The notes under the pieces were generated by a model, which saw nothing but the letters and a program-made list of their open reading frames with translations, was not told the DNA's origin and ran no database searches. The position numbers were made by a program, and so were the translations under genes. 23,938 nt of DNA from CAWINH01 sp963837425 (lineage in GTDB: Bacteria; Chloroflexota; Limnocylindria; QHBO01): the NCBI GenBank assembly GCA_963837425.1, contig CAWINH010000011.1:1-23938 (forward strand), in the 5' to 3' direction. Position 1 is the first letter of the stretch, and each line of letters opens with the position of its first letter. This document shows positions 1 through 5,731 of the stretch, in pieces.

Positions 1-149
1 CCGACCAGCGCCCCGTGGAGCCGGTGCTGCGGGTTTCCGAGCGCCTCGAGGACGGCTGCCACCCGCTCGAGGCCCAGGCTGGTGCCGAACCGGCCGCGGG
101 CGCGCAGCTCGGCGACGGCCTCGGGGTAGCCGAGCGCCGGTGCCCTCAT
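1..149 (-). CDS. folC: Folylpolyglutamate synthase / dihydrofolate synthase, N-terminal fragment
   Basis: Only the first 49 codons are in the window; the gene continues beyond the left edge. The visible N-terminus has a Tyr-Pro-Glu-Ala segment, then GRFGTSLGLERV and LEALGNPQ followed by an R-L-H-x segment. This is the characteristic start of the Mur-ligase-like FolC family, just ahead of where its P-loop would lie. FolC adds glutamates to folates and, in many bacteria, also makes dihydrofolate from dihydropteroate, in the cytoplasm. The ATG at 149-147 lies 7 nt after the stop of the two-CW gene, without a clear SD, so translation is probably coupled and the gene is the visible end of the galU-kinase-trxA operon. 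The catalytic part is not seen, so activity cannot be judged. Confidence 0.82.
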   Translation of the reverse strand, partial: MRAPALGYPEAVAELRARGRFGTSLGLERVAAVLEALGNPQHRLHGALV

Positions 150-156
150 GGGCGGG

Positions 157-714
157 TCAGCCCTGGTCGTCCTCGTAAAAGACGCAGTCGTGGAACTGGC
201 CGGTGAGGCACAGGTCGTTCACGTAGCCGGAGTCGAGGTGGACGCCGCCGCGCAGCTCGCATCGGCTCACGGTTCCGTCCTGCTTCGCCAGGGTGCGCAG
301 GACCTGCGGGGCCTCGATCGGGATGCGGCCCCTCGTCCCGTTGGTGAGATAGAAGTACGGGCAGGAATGGCGGCGCGGCCGCCCGTAGCCGAGCGGCACG
401 CCGCGCCGCCCGACGTGGACGGTCAGCGGTTCCTCGGTCCCGGCGAAACGCTTCTCCGCGATCGCGCAGCGCCCCGGCTCGCAATCGGTGTCGTTGTGGC
501 AGCAGGCGCGTGCCGGGCCGACGCCCTCCACCGCCCACAGCTCCCAGCACGGACGTCGCAGGATGAAGGCCGGGCACCGGTAGCGGATCGTGAGCGAGCA
601 ATTCTCGACCTCCCAGCACATCGTGCGGCGGTCGCCCTGCCGGCGTTCCGTCGCGGCGGCACGGTCGCCCTGGCGCCGGTCGACGCCCACTCTTCGCTCG
701 GTCTTGATGATCAC
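157..714 (-). CDS. Cys-rich two-CW-type protein, probable metal-binding
   Basis: This is a 185-residue protein with a GTG start. The N-terminal 30 residues carry two ERRxGxDRR/ERRQGDRR arginine-rich repeats. Next come CWEVENC (C33, C39), C47, a second CW (C56), the CC pair at 71-72 and DCEPGRC (C78, C83), with further cysteines downstream (HSCPYFYL, SRCEL, DLCL, HDCVFY). Two CWE-type motifs spaced this way resemble the small 'two-CW domain' proteins. The many paired cysteines suggest a zinc or Fe-S site, but the function is not known. A GGGAGG stretch lies 12 nt upstream of the GTG, and a TACACT -10 lies at 748-753, so the gene may have its own promoter inside the trxA-folC gap. The product is expected to be cytoplasmic because no signal peptide is visible. 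The family call is tentative. Confidence 0.7.
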   Translation of the reverse strand: MIIKTERRVGVDRRQGDRAAATERRQGDRRTMCWEVENCSLTIRYRCPAFILRRPCWELWAVEGVGPARACCHNDTDCEPGRCAIAEKRFAGTEEPLTVHVGRRGVPLGYGRPRRHSCPYFYLTNGTRGRIPIEAPQVLRTLAKQDGTVSRCELRGGVHLDSGYVNDLCLTGQFHDCVFYEDDQG

Positions 715-747
715 GGTCCGGGGCAGCCTCCCTCGATCTGCCTCCCG

Positions 748-753
748 AGTGTA
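748..753 (-). promoter_or_regulatory. Predicted -10 element for the two-CW gene
   Basis: TACACT on the minus strand (753 to 748) is preceded by GCCGT. Transcription from about 741 would give a leader of roughly 27 nt carrying GGGAGG before the GTG at 714. No good -35 is visible. Confidence 0.4.
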
Positions 754-783
754 ACGGCTGCCGCGGCGCGTGCCCCAGGCCGC

Positions 784-1110
784 CTAGGCGATGTGCTCGC
801 GGAGCCGCTCCTCCATCGCCTCCTGCGGCATGTAGCCGACGAGGCGTGCGGCCTCGCGGCCGTCCTTGAAGAGGATGAGCGTCGGGATGCTGAAGATGCT
901 GTAGCGCATGGCCAGCTGCTGGTTCTCGTCGGTGTTGACCTTTGCGGTCGCCACCCGCTCGGCGTGCGCGTCGCCGAAGCTCTCGACGACCGGGGAGACG
1001 AGCCGGCAGGGGCCGCACCACGGAGCCCAGAAGTCGACGAGCACCGGCTTCTCGGCGCCGAGCACCTGGGAATCGAAGGTCGAGTCATCGACCGTCATGG
1101 GGGCGGACAT
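784..1110 (-). CDS. trxA: Thioredoxin
   Basis: This is a 108-residue cytoplasmic dithiol reductase. The WCGPC active site is at residues 31-35 (C32, C35), the same numbering as classical TrxA. The buried Asp of VDFWA is present, as are the cis-Pro loop SIPTL and the closing FKDG segment. I chose the ATG at 1110. The frame is open further upstream, but the preceding residues do not look like thioredoxin, and a GGAGTGGAGG stretch sits ahead of this ATG. A second ATG at 1098 is possible. The start overlaps the 3' end of the kinase gene by 26 nt. A TAGGAT -10 at 1158-1163, inside the kinase reading frame, would give trxA its own short leader. It reduces disulfides in client enzymes such as ribonucleotide reductase. 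Identity is secure, but its partner reductase is not in the window. Confidence 0.95.
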   Translation of the reverse strand: MSAPMTVDDSTFDSQVLGAEKPVLVDFWAPWCGPCRLVSPVVESFGDAHAERVATAKVNTDENQQLAMRYSIFSIPTLILFKDGREAARLVGYMPQEAMEERLREHIA

Positions 1111-2866
1111 GATTGCGAGGGGATCCTCCACTCCGCTGGGTTCGTTGGCTGCGCGCGATCCTAGCACCGGACCGATGGGGGCGCAGGCCGTACTTATGGC
1201 CCCCCCGATGGGCGTGGGCGCCAGCGTCGGCGTGCGGGGTCGGAGGCGGCGTCGGCAGCGGCGTGGGGGTCGCCGTCGGCTCAGGGGTTGGCGACGGCGT
1301 GGGCGATGGCGTCGGCCCGAGGGAGAGGACGATGTCGACCTGGTCGCCCGAGTGCACGTCGGTCCCCGCGGCCGGATCGGTGCGGATGACGGTCCCTGCA
1401 GTCTCCGACGACGGCTCGTGGGACACGACCCCGGGTTGCAGCCCGACGGCCCTCAGGGTGCCCACGGCATCATCCTGGGTCTGGCCGACGAGGCGTGGCA
1501 CCGCGACCGTGCCGGCCCCGGTACTGACGAAGACGGTGACCGTACCGCCTGAGTCGACCGACCCCCCAGCGGCCGGATCGGTGGAGATGACGTGGCCATC
1601 CTGGACCTGGTCGGAGGCCTGGCGCTGCTCATCGAGGTGGATGTGCCGTGAATCGGCGTCCAAGCGCACGCTCGTGATCGTCTGGCCCACCCAGTTCGGG
1701 ACCTGGACCTGCTCGCCGGACGGGGACGGCGTGGAGTCGCCCGGTCCCAGGCTGCCCATGACCTGCGCCCCAAGGAAGCCGATGGCGCCGAGCAGGATCA
1801 CCGCCAGCAGTGCCAGCAGCCAGATCCACCACGGCTGCCCCGGGTCGGGCCGGGCCGCCTGCGGTCGGCGCGGCGGCGGGCCCATGGCGCGAGGAGCGCG
1901 GTCCGACGGCCGCGCGACGGGCGGGGGCACGTAGACCGTCGGCTCGCCGGCGGGCGGCAGGGGCGGCGTGGGAGCCGGCCCGGTCGGCGCAACCGGAGGC
2001 GGGGGAGGCACGACGGCTGCCGGTGGCGAAGGCGCGGCGGCGGGCTCGCGCTGCCAGGTGCGCAGCGCCTCGGCGAAGGAGCCGGCATCCGGGTAGCGGC
2101 GCTCGGGGTCCCGCTCGAGCGCCCGCATGACGATCGCCTCGAGGGCCGGCGCCACCGGGCGGATGCTGCTCGGCCGCGGCGGGTCTTCCTGGAGGCGCTT
2201 CAGGGCCACACCGGCCGCCGAATCGCCCTCGAAGGGGCGGCGGCCGGTGAGCATCTCGAACAGGACGATCCCCAGCGCGTAGACGTCGGAGCGGCCGGTG
2301 ACCTCGTCGCCGCGGGCCTGCTCCGGGCTGAAGTAGTGCACCGACCCGAGCGTGGTTCCGGTGACCGTCATCGACGCCTCGCTCACGGCCCGCGCGATGC
2401 CGAAGTCGGTGACCTTCACGTCACCCTCGTCGGTGATGAGGATGTTCCCCGGCTTCACGTCGCGGTGGACGATGCCGCGCCGGTGGGCCGCCTCGAGCGC
2501 GGACGCCACCCCGAGCGCCACGCGAACGGCGTCATCGGCCCCCAGGACGGTTCGCTCGCGGAGCAGGGCTGACAGGTCCTCGCCGTCCACCAGCTGCATG
2601 ACGATGAACTGCGTGCCGTCTTCGTCGCTGCCGTAGTCGTAGACGGGCACGATGTTCGGATGGGCGAGTGATCCCGCGGCACGGGCCTCCTGCCGGAAGC
2701 GCGCCGAGAACCCGGCGTCGCGGCTGTACTGGTCGCGGAGCAGCTTCACCGCCACCTCGCGATCCAGCTGTTCGTCGATCGCCCGCCACAGCGTGGCCAT
2801 CCCGCCCTCGCCGAGCGGCGCGATCAGGCGATAGCGACCGCCGATCTCCCGTCCGATCATCTCCAC
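1085..2866 (-). CDS. Membrane Ser/Thr protein kinase with two PASTA domains (PknB/StkP type)
   Basis: This is a 593-residue Hanks-type kinase. Residues 12-280 form the kinase domain: glycine loop GEGGMA (19-24), ATP-binding K41, E60, HRDVKPGN with catalytic D136, DFG D154, and an activation loop with TVTGTTLGSVHYFSPEQ. A long Pro-rich linker follows, then one transmembrane helix near 345-370 (WWIWLLALLAVILLG). After that come two PASTA repeats (about 385-520), the class of extracellular domain that binds muropeptides. The tail is PTPSP-rich and then changes to a His/Arg-rich stretch that overlaps trxA, a possible frameshift (see findings). The start is GTG at 2866, 7 nt after galU, which suggests coupling; ATG at 2860 is an alternative. 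Known relatives sense cell-wall status and phosphorylate division and envelope proteins. Two PASTA domains is fewer than in actinobacterial PknB. Confidence 0.92.
   Translation of the reverse strand: MEMIGREIGGRYRLIAPLGEGGMATLWRAIDEQLDREVAVKLLRDQYSRDAGFSARFRQEARAAGSLAHPNIVPVYDYGSDEDGTQFIVMQLVDGEDLSALLRERTVLGADDAVRVALGVASALEAAHRRGIVHRDVKPGNILITDEGDVKVTDFGIARAVSEASMTVTGTTLGSVHYFSPEQARGDEVTGRSDVYALGIVLFEMLTGRRPFEGDSAAGVALKRLQEDPPRPSSIRPVAPALEAIVMRALERDPERRYPDAGSFAEALRTWQREPAAAPSPPAAVVPPPPPVAPTGPAPTPPLPPAGEPTVYVPPPVARPSDRAPRAMGPPPRRPQAARPDPGQPWWIWLLALLAVILLGAIGFLGAQVMGSLGPGDSTPSPSGEQVQVPNWVGQTITSVRLDADSRHIHLDEQRQASDQVQDGHVISTDPAAGGSVDSGGTVTVFVSTGAGTVAVPRLVGQTQDDAVGTLRAVGLQPGVVSHEPSSETAGTVIRTDPAAGTDVHSGDQVDIVLSLGPTPSPTPSPTPEPTATPTPLPTPPPTPHADAGAHAHRGGHKYGLRPHRSGARIARSQRTQRSGGSPRNHVRPHDGR
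1158..1163 (-). promoter_or_regulatory. Predicted -10 element of an internal trxA promoter
   Basis: TAGGAT on the minus strand (1163 to 1158) lies inside the kinase 3' end and about 48 nt ahead of the trxA ATG. It is the same hexamer as in front of several other genes and the tRNA in this window. The implied leader of about 40 nt contains the SD-like GGAGTGGAGG. Confidence 0.5.
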
Positions 2867-2873
2867 GGTCGAA

Positions 2874-3752
2874 TCAGTCTCGCAGGTCCAGGCCGCGCAC
2901 GTAGGCGCGGAATTCGTCGGCCTCGTCCGATTGGAGGGCCATTGCCACGTTCGCCTTCATCCAGCCCAGCCGGGTGCCGGCGTCGTGTCGCTCGCCGGTG
3001 AACTGGTAGCCGAAGACCGGCTGCTCGTGGATGAGGGCCCGGATCGCGTCGGTGAGCTGGATCTCCCCGCCAGCCCCGCGCGACGTCGTCTCGAGGATGT
3101 CGAAGATCTTCGGAGTCAGCACGTAGCGGCCGAGCACGGCAAGGTTCGACGGCGCCTCGTCGACCGATGGTTTCTCAATGAGGTTGCCGATCTCCACCAG
3201 CCGGCCCTCGGTCTGCACCGGGTCCACGATCCCGTAGCGGATCACGTCCTCGCGCGGCACCCGCTGGACCGCGATCACGCTGCCACGATGGGCGACGTGC
3301 TGGTCGATCAGCTGGCGGGTCACCGCCTCGCCGCCGGGGTTGAGCATCACGTCGTCCGAGAGCAGGACGGCGAACGACTCGTCGCCCACGAGCTCCTTGG
3401 CCATCAACACCGCGTGTCCCAATCCGAGCTGCTCCTTCTGATGCACGAAGGCGATGGTGCCCACCTCCGTGACATGTCGGACGGCTCGGAGCAGCTCGAT
3501 GTCACCGCGCTCCTCGAGCCAGCGCTCGAGATTGGGATTCGCGTCGAAGTGATCCTCGATCGCGGAATGGCCCGGGGCGATGACGATGATGATCTGCTCG
3601 ATCCCCGAGGAGACCGCCTCCTCGACCGCGTACTGGATGATCGGGCGGTCGACGAGCGGGATGACCTCCTTGGGGATCGCCTTGGTGGCCGGCAGGAATC
3701 GGGTGCCGAAGCCGGCAGCCGGCAGGACGGCCTTTCTGACGCGCGCGGTGAT
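2874..3752 (-). CDS. galU: UTP-glucose-1-phosphate uridylyltransferase with apparent ATC start
   Basis: This 292-residue cytoplasmic enzyme makes UDP-glucose from UTP and glucose-1-phosphate for glycans. The N-terminus carries the nucleotide-binding signature AAGFGTRFLPATKAIPKE (12-29). IEKP, GRYVLTP and GEIQLTDAI follow, all typical of GalU, and the length matches the family. The conserved N-terminus starts 96 codons upstream of the first GTG in frame (3464), so that GTG cannot be the real start. Between the in-frame TGA at 3836-3834 and the conserved core there is no ATG, GTG or TTG. An ATC at 3752-3750 sits exactly 7 nt behind AAAGGAG and would give M-T-A-R-V-R-K-A-V, the expected GalU beginning. 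A TATACT -10 lies upstream. It is probably the first gene of the operon leading to the kinase and trxA. Confidence 0.9.
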   Translation of the reverse strand: MTARVRKAVLPAAGFGTRFLPATKAIPKEVIPLVDRPIIQYAVEEAVSSGIEQIIIVIAPGHSAIEDHFDANPNLERWLEERGDIELLRAVRHVTEVGTIAFVHQKEQLGLGHAVLMAKELVGDESFAVLLSDDVMLNPGGEAVTRQLIDQHVAHRGSVIAVQRVPREDVIRYGIVDPVQTEGRLVEIGNLIEKPSVDEAPSNLAVLGRYVLTPKIFDILETTSRGAGGEIQLTDAIRALIHEQPVFGYQFTGERHDAGTRLGWMKANVAMALQSDEADEFRAYVRGLDLRD

Positions 3753-3759
3753 GACGTGT

Positions 3760-3766
3760 CTCCTTT
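3760..3766 (-). promoter_or_regulatory. Shine-Dalgarno deciding the galU start
   Basis: AAAGGAG reads on the minus strand from 3766 to 3760. It is a near-perfect anti-16S match placed 7 nt before the ATC at 3752, which is ideal spacing. Because no standard start codon exists in this region, the SD is the main evidence for the non-canonical start. Confidence 0.75.
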
Positions 3767-3846
3767 GGTCGAGCGGGGTACGCCCGCGCAGGGGGGTCGA
3801 TTCAGGATCGATCTGCGCGGCTGCGAGGATGCCTCACGGGGAGCCA

Positions 3847-3852
3847 AGTATA
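3847..3852 (-). promoter_or_regulatory. Predicted -10 of the galU operon
   Basis: TATACT on the minus strand (3852 to 3847) is a strong -10 match about 95 nt ahead of the galU start. It lies inside the GTATAC palindrome. No TTGACA-like -35 is seen at 17 nt. Confidence 0.5.
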
Positions 3853-3898
3853 CCCGCTGGCGCCGTGGAGTCCGCCGGAACGCCCCCGGGTCGCGCGC

Positions 3899-3904
3899 TA
3901 CAAT
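3899..3904 (+). promoter_or_regulatory. Leaderless -10 element of the 171-residue unknown gene
   Basis: TACAAT, one base from consensus, ends 10 nt before the ATG at 3915. No SD lies between. Transcription would begin at or very near the start codon. Confidence 0.6.
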
Positions 3905-3914
3905 CGCGTCCCCG

Positions 3915-4430
3915 ATGTTCAAGTCACTGATCCGTACCCTGCGCGGTCCATCCCGCGACCCGAAGATGGCCTACATCAGCCGACCGCTGCCCAAGGGCCT
4001 CCCCGATGAGGCGGTCGTGGCCGCGCTGGAGGTCGCGCTGACGACCAACCCGAACCCCGCCTATCTCGTCGAGACCCTGCGGCCCGCGCTGCGGGAGGTG
4101 ACGGGGCGTGATTACGAGGTGCTGGATCGCTCGGTGCGCGACGTGACGAGCAGCTTCTCGAAGTCGATGGTCATGATTCGCGACGGCGGGATCGGCCTGT
4201 GGCCGGGCTACGCGGCGCGGGCCTACCCGCTCCTCGCTTCCCCGGAGCACCGGGAGGCGGCGCGGGCGGCGATCGCCGCGGCGGAGGGGGAGCAGGCGCC
4301 GCCGCCGACCAGTCCGGTGGGCAAGCCGGGATGGGCGCCGCCGGCCCCGATCGTGCCGGGTGCTCGCCGGGCTGAGCGGGGCGAGGCGGTCGAGCCCGAG
4401 CTCGCCATTCCGCAGCCTGGCGAGGGCTGA
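3915..4430 (+). CDS. Conserved-looking protein of unknown function
   Basis: I do not recognise this 171-residue protein. Residues 17-115 look like a compact mixed alpha/beta domain (MAYISRPLPKG, TTNPNPAYLVETLRPAL, VLDRSVRDVTSSFSKS, MIRDGGIGLWPGYAARAYPLL). The last 55 residues are Ala/Pro-rich and probably disordered. No signal peptide or membrane helix is visible. The ATG at 3915 was chosen because the TACAAT promoter ends just 10 nt before it, and the frame upstream of it lies in the galU leader and gene. The stop overlaps the start of the following zinc-ribbon gene by one base (TGATG), so the two are almost certainly translated together and may act together. Confidence 0.7.
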   Translation: MFKSLIRTLRGPSRDPKMAYISRPLPKGLPDEAVVAALEVALTTNPNPAYLVETLRPALREVTGRDYEVLDRSVRDVTSSFSKSMVMIRDGGIGLWPGYAARAYPLLASPEHREAARAAIAAAEGEQAPPPTSPVGKPGWAPPAPIVPGARRAERGEAVEPELAIPQPGEG

Positions 4431-4609
4431 TGGCCCGCCAGAACGTCCCCCGCGACCAGTGGCTGGAGCTCGGCGCCGAATGCCCGCACTGTGGCGAGCG
4501 GGTGACGGAGGAGGACGTCTACAGTCGCCGGCCGACGCCCCAGGATCCCACGCTCCTGCTTCTCTACTGCCCCGATTGCGGCGAGCGCGTCGAGATCAAC
4601 CACATCTGA
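4430..4609 (+). CDS. Small zinc-ribbon protein
   Basis: This 59-residue protein has a CPHC knuckle at 18-21 and a CPDC knuckle at 47-50, each followed by GER. This symmetric arrangement is typical of a zinc ribbon binding one Zn ion. The segment between them (VYSRRPTPQDPTLLLLYCP) would form the connecting strands. The ATG overlaps the stop of the upstream gene (TGATG at 4428-4432), which argues for translational coupling. The gene ends 5 nt short of the 3' end of the convergent tRNA. Its function is unknown. Small zinc ribbons commonly bind nucleic acid or a partner protein, so it could be a partner of the upstream product, but that is inference. Confidence 0.75.
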   Translation: MARQNVPRDQWLELGAECPHCGERVTEEDVYSRRPTPQDPTLLLLYCPDCGERVEINHI

Positions 4610-4614
4610 GGGGC

Positions 4615-4691
4615 TGGCGCCCCCAACCGGATTCGAACCGGTGATCTCCACCTTGAAAGGGTGGCGTCCTAGGCCTCTAGACGATGGGGGC
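4615..4691 (-). tRNA. tRNA-Glu (anticodon TTC), CCA encoded
   Basis: On the minus strand the acceptor GCCCCCA pairs with TGGGGGC, followed by discriminator G and an encoded CCA (4617-4615). The D arm is GTCTAGAGGCCTAGGAC. The anticodon stem is CCACC/GGTGG with loop CTTTCAA, so the anticodon is TTC at 4657-4655. The T arm is ACCGG-TTCGAAT-CCGGT. All stems pair fully and the sequence matches the usual bacterial tRNA-Glu pattern. It reads GAA/GAG. Glu-tRNA may also feed tetrapyrrole synthesis in organisms using the C5 route. Confidence 0.97.
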
Positions 4692-4709
4692 GGGTCGCGT
4701 CGCGGCGTC

Positions 4710-4715
4710 ATCCTA
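4710..4715 (-). promoter_or_regulatory. Predicted -10 of the tRNA-Glu promoter
   Basis: TAGGAT on the minus strand (4715 to 4710) ends 18 nt before the mature 5' end of the tRNA, implying a short precursor leader of about 10 nt. It supports TAGGAT as a genuine -10 hexamer in this organism. No clear -35 is present. Confidence 0.55.
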
Positions 4716-4750
4716 CCAAGCCGATGACCGGCGGCCTCAGGCCCAGGGCC

Positions 4751-5062
4751 TCAGCCCAGGTAGAAGAGCACCACCACCATCACCGTCCCCGCAAGCGAGA
4801 GCGCGGCAACCAGGATCATCACTCCGCCGGCCACCGCGATCGCCACAGATCGGCCCGTGTACCCCCGCCGCCAGGCGCGCTGCGACCAGATCCAGCCCTG
4901 CACGAAGAGGAAGCCGCCGACCACGGTGCCAAGGATCCCCGCCGCCAGCATGGCCAGCACGGAGCTCCCCGAATCGGTCCCGAACACGGCGATCGCCGTC
5001 AGGCCGCCCGCGATGAGCAGCCCGACCACGCCGATGACCACGTTGCGCAGGAATGGGTGCAT
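4751..5062 (-). CDS. Small integral membrane protein, unknown function
   Basis: This 103-residue protein has three hydrophobic segments: about 7-28 (VVIGVVGLLIAGGLTAIAVF), 36-58 (VLAMLAAGILGTVVGGFLF) and 74-101 (VAIAVAGGVMILVAALSLAG onward). A basic loop, QRAWRRGYTGRS, separates the last two. It is not assignable to a family by eye. The ATG at 5062 is preceded by a TAGAAT -10 that ends 12 nt upstream and shares its TAG with the stop codon of the molybdoenzyme gene. The gene could therefore be transcribed separately with a leader of only a few bases. It lies between the tRNA and the molybdoenzyme on the same strand, and nothing indicates a shared role. Confidence 0.7.
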   Translation of the reverse strand: MHPFLRNVVIGVVGLLIAGGLTAIAVFGTDSGSSVLAMLAAGILGTVVGGFLFVQGWIWSQRAWRRGYTGRSVAIAVAGGVMILVAALSLAGTVMVVVLFYLG

Positions 5063-5074
5063 GCCTCGGGCGGG

Positions 5075-5080
5075 ATTCTA
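5075..5080 (-). promoter_or_regulatory. -10 element overlapping a stop codon
   Basis: TAGAAT on the minus strand (5080 to 5075) is a five-of-six match to TATAAT and ends 12 nt before the membrane-protein ATG at 5062. Its first three bases are the TAG stop codon of the upstream molybdoenzyme gene. Confidence 0.5.
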
Positions 5081-5701
5081 CCCGTCCGCGTACCGCTCCT
5101 CCCGCCACGGGTCCGCCGAGTTGCTGTAGCCGTTGCGCTCCCAGAACCCGAGCTGGTCTGTCGCGCTGAACTCGACACCACGCAGCCACTTCGCGCTCTT
5201 CCAGAAGTACTTGCCGGGCACGATGGCCCGCAGCGGGTAGCCGTGATCGGGCTCAAGCGGCTTGCCGTCGTAGTGCCAGGCCAGCGTGCAGCTCGGATCC
5301 ATCGCGGTCTCGAGCGGGACGTTCGAGGTGAAGCCGTACTCCGCGTGGAAGATCACGAAGCGCGCCGTCGGCCGCGGCTGCGCGACCTCGGCGATGTGCG
5401 TGAACGGCACGCCCTCCCATGCGGTGTCGAGCTTCGACCAGCGGGTCACGCAGTGGATGTCGAGGGTCACCCGCTGGGTCGGCAGCTGCATGAACTCGCC
5501 CCAGTTCAGGGTGAACGGCGTCTCGACCTCACCGAAGACGCGGAAATCCCATCGGGACAGGTCCGGGTAGTCCGGCGTTCGCCCGAAATGGAGCACCGGG
5601 AACTTCTCGGTCAGCACCTGCCCGGGCGGGATGCGCTTCGCGATCTCCGGATCGTCGGACGGCCGCTGCCATTTGAAGACCATGTGCACGCGATCGTGCA
5701 T
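5078..5701 (-). CDS. Sulfite-oxidase-like molybdopterin-dependent oxidoreductase (cytoplasmic type)
   Basis: This 207-residue protein has the oxidoreductase molybdopterin-binding fold shared by sulfite oxidase and MsrP/YedY. The landmarks are WDFRVFGEVE, the molybdenum-ligand cysteine C84 in LDIHCVTRWSK, WEGVPFTHI, HAEYGFTSNVPLE, HYDGKPLEPDHGYPLR, and the VPGKYFWKSAKWLRGVEF region that holds the cofactor. It lacks the C-terminal dimerisation domain of sulfite oxidase and has no Tat signal. It therefore belongs to the short cytoplasmic group, whose substrates are mostly unknown. The ATG at 5701 lies 30 nt after the fused kinase/aminotransferase gene; an ATG seven codons in (5683) is the alternative. 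The two genes probably share a transcript. Redox partner genes are not adjacent. Confidence 0.88.
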   Translation of the reverse strand: MHDRVHMVFKWQRPSDDPEIAKRIPPGQVLTEKFPVLHFGRTPDYPDLSRWDFRVFGEVETPFTLNWGEFMQLPTQRVTLDIHCVTRWSKLDTAWEGVPFTHIAEVAQPRPTARFVIFHAEYGFTSNVPLETAMDPSCTLAWHYDGKPLEPDHGYPLRAIVPGKYFWKSAKWLRGVEFSATDQLGFWERNGYSNSADPWREERYADG

Positions 5702-5731
5702 GGACCGCCCGATGCCGTCAACAGCGCGCCC

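Noticed and set aside
3464..3466. GTG as galU start (truncated galU pseudogene)
   Set aside because: The conserved nucleotide-binding N-terminus is encoded intact just upstream in the same frame, so the gene is complete with a non-standard start rather than truncated.
2931..3914. Upstream extension of the 171-residue unknown protein on the plus strand
   Set aside because: The extension is antisense to galU and lies upstream of the TACAAT promoter. It looks like a shadow.
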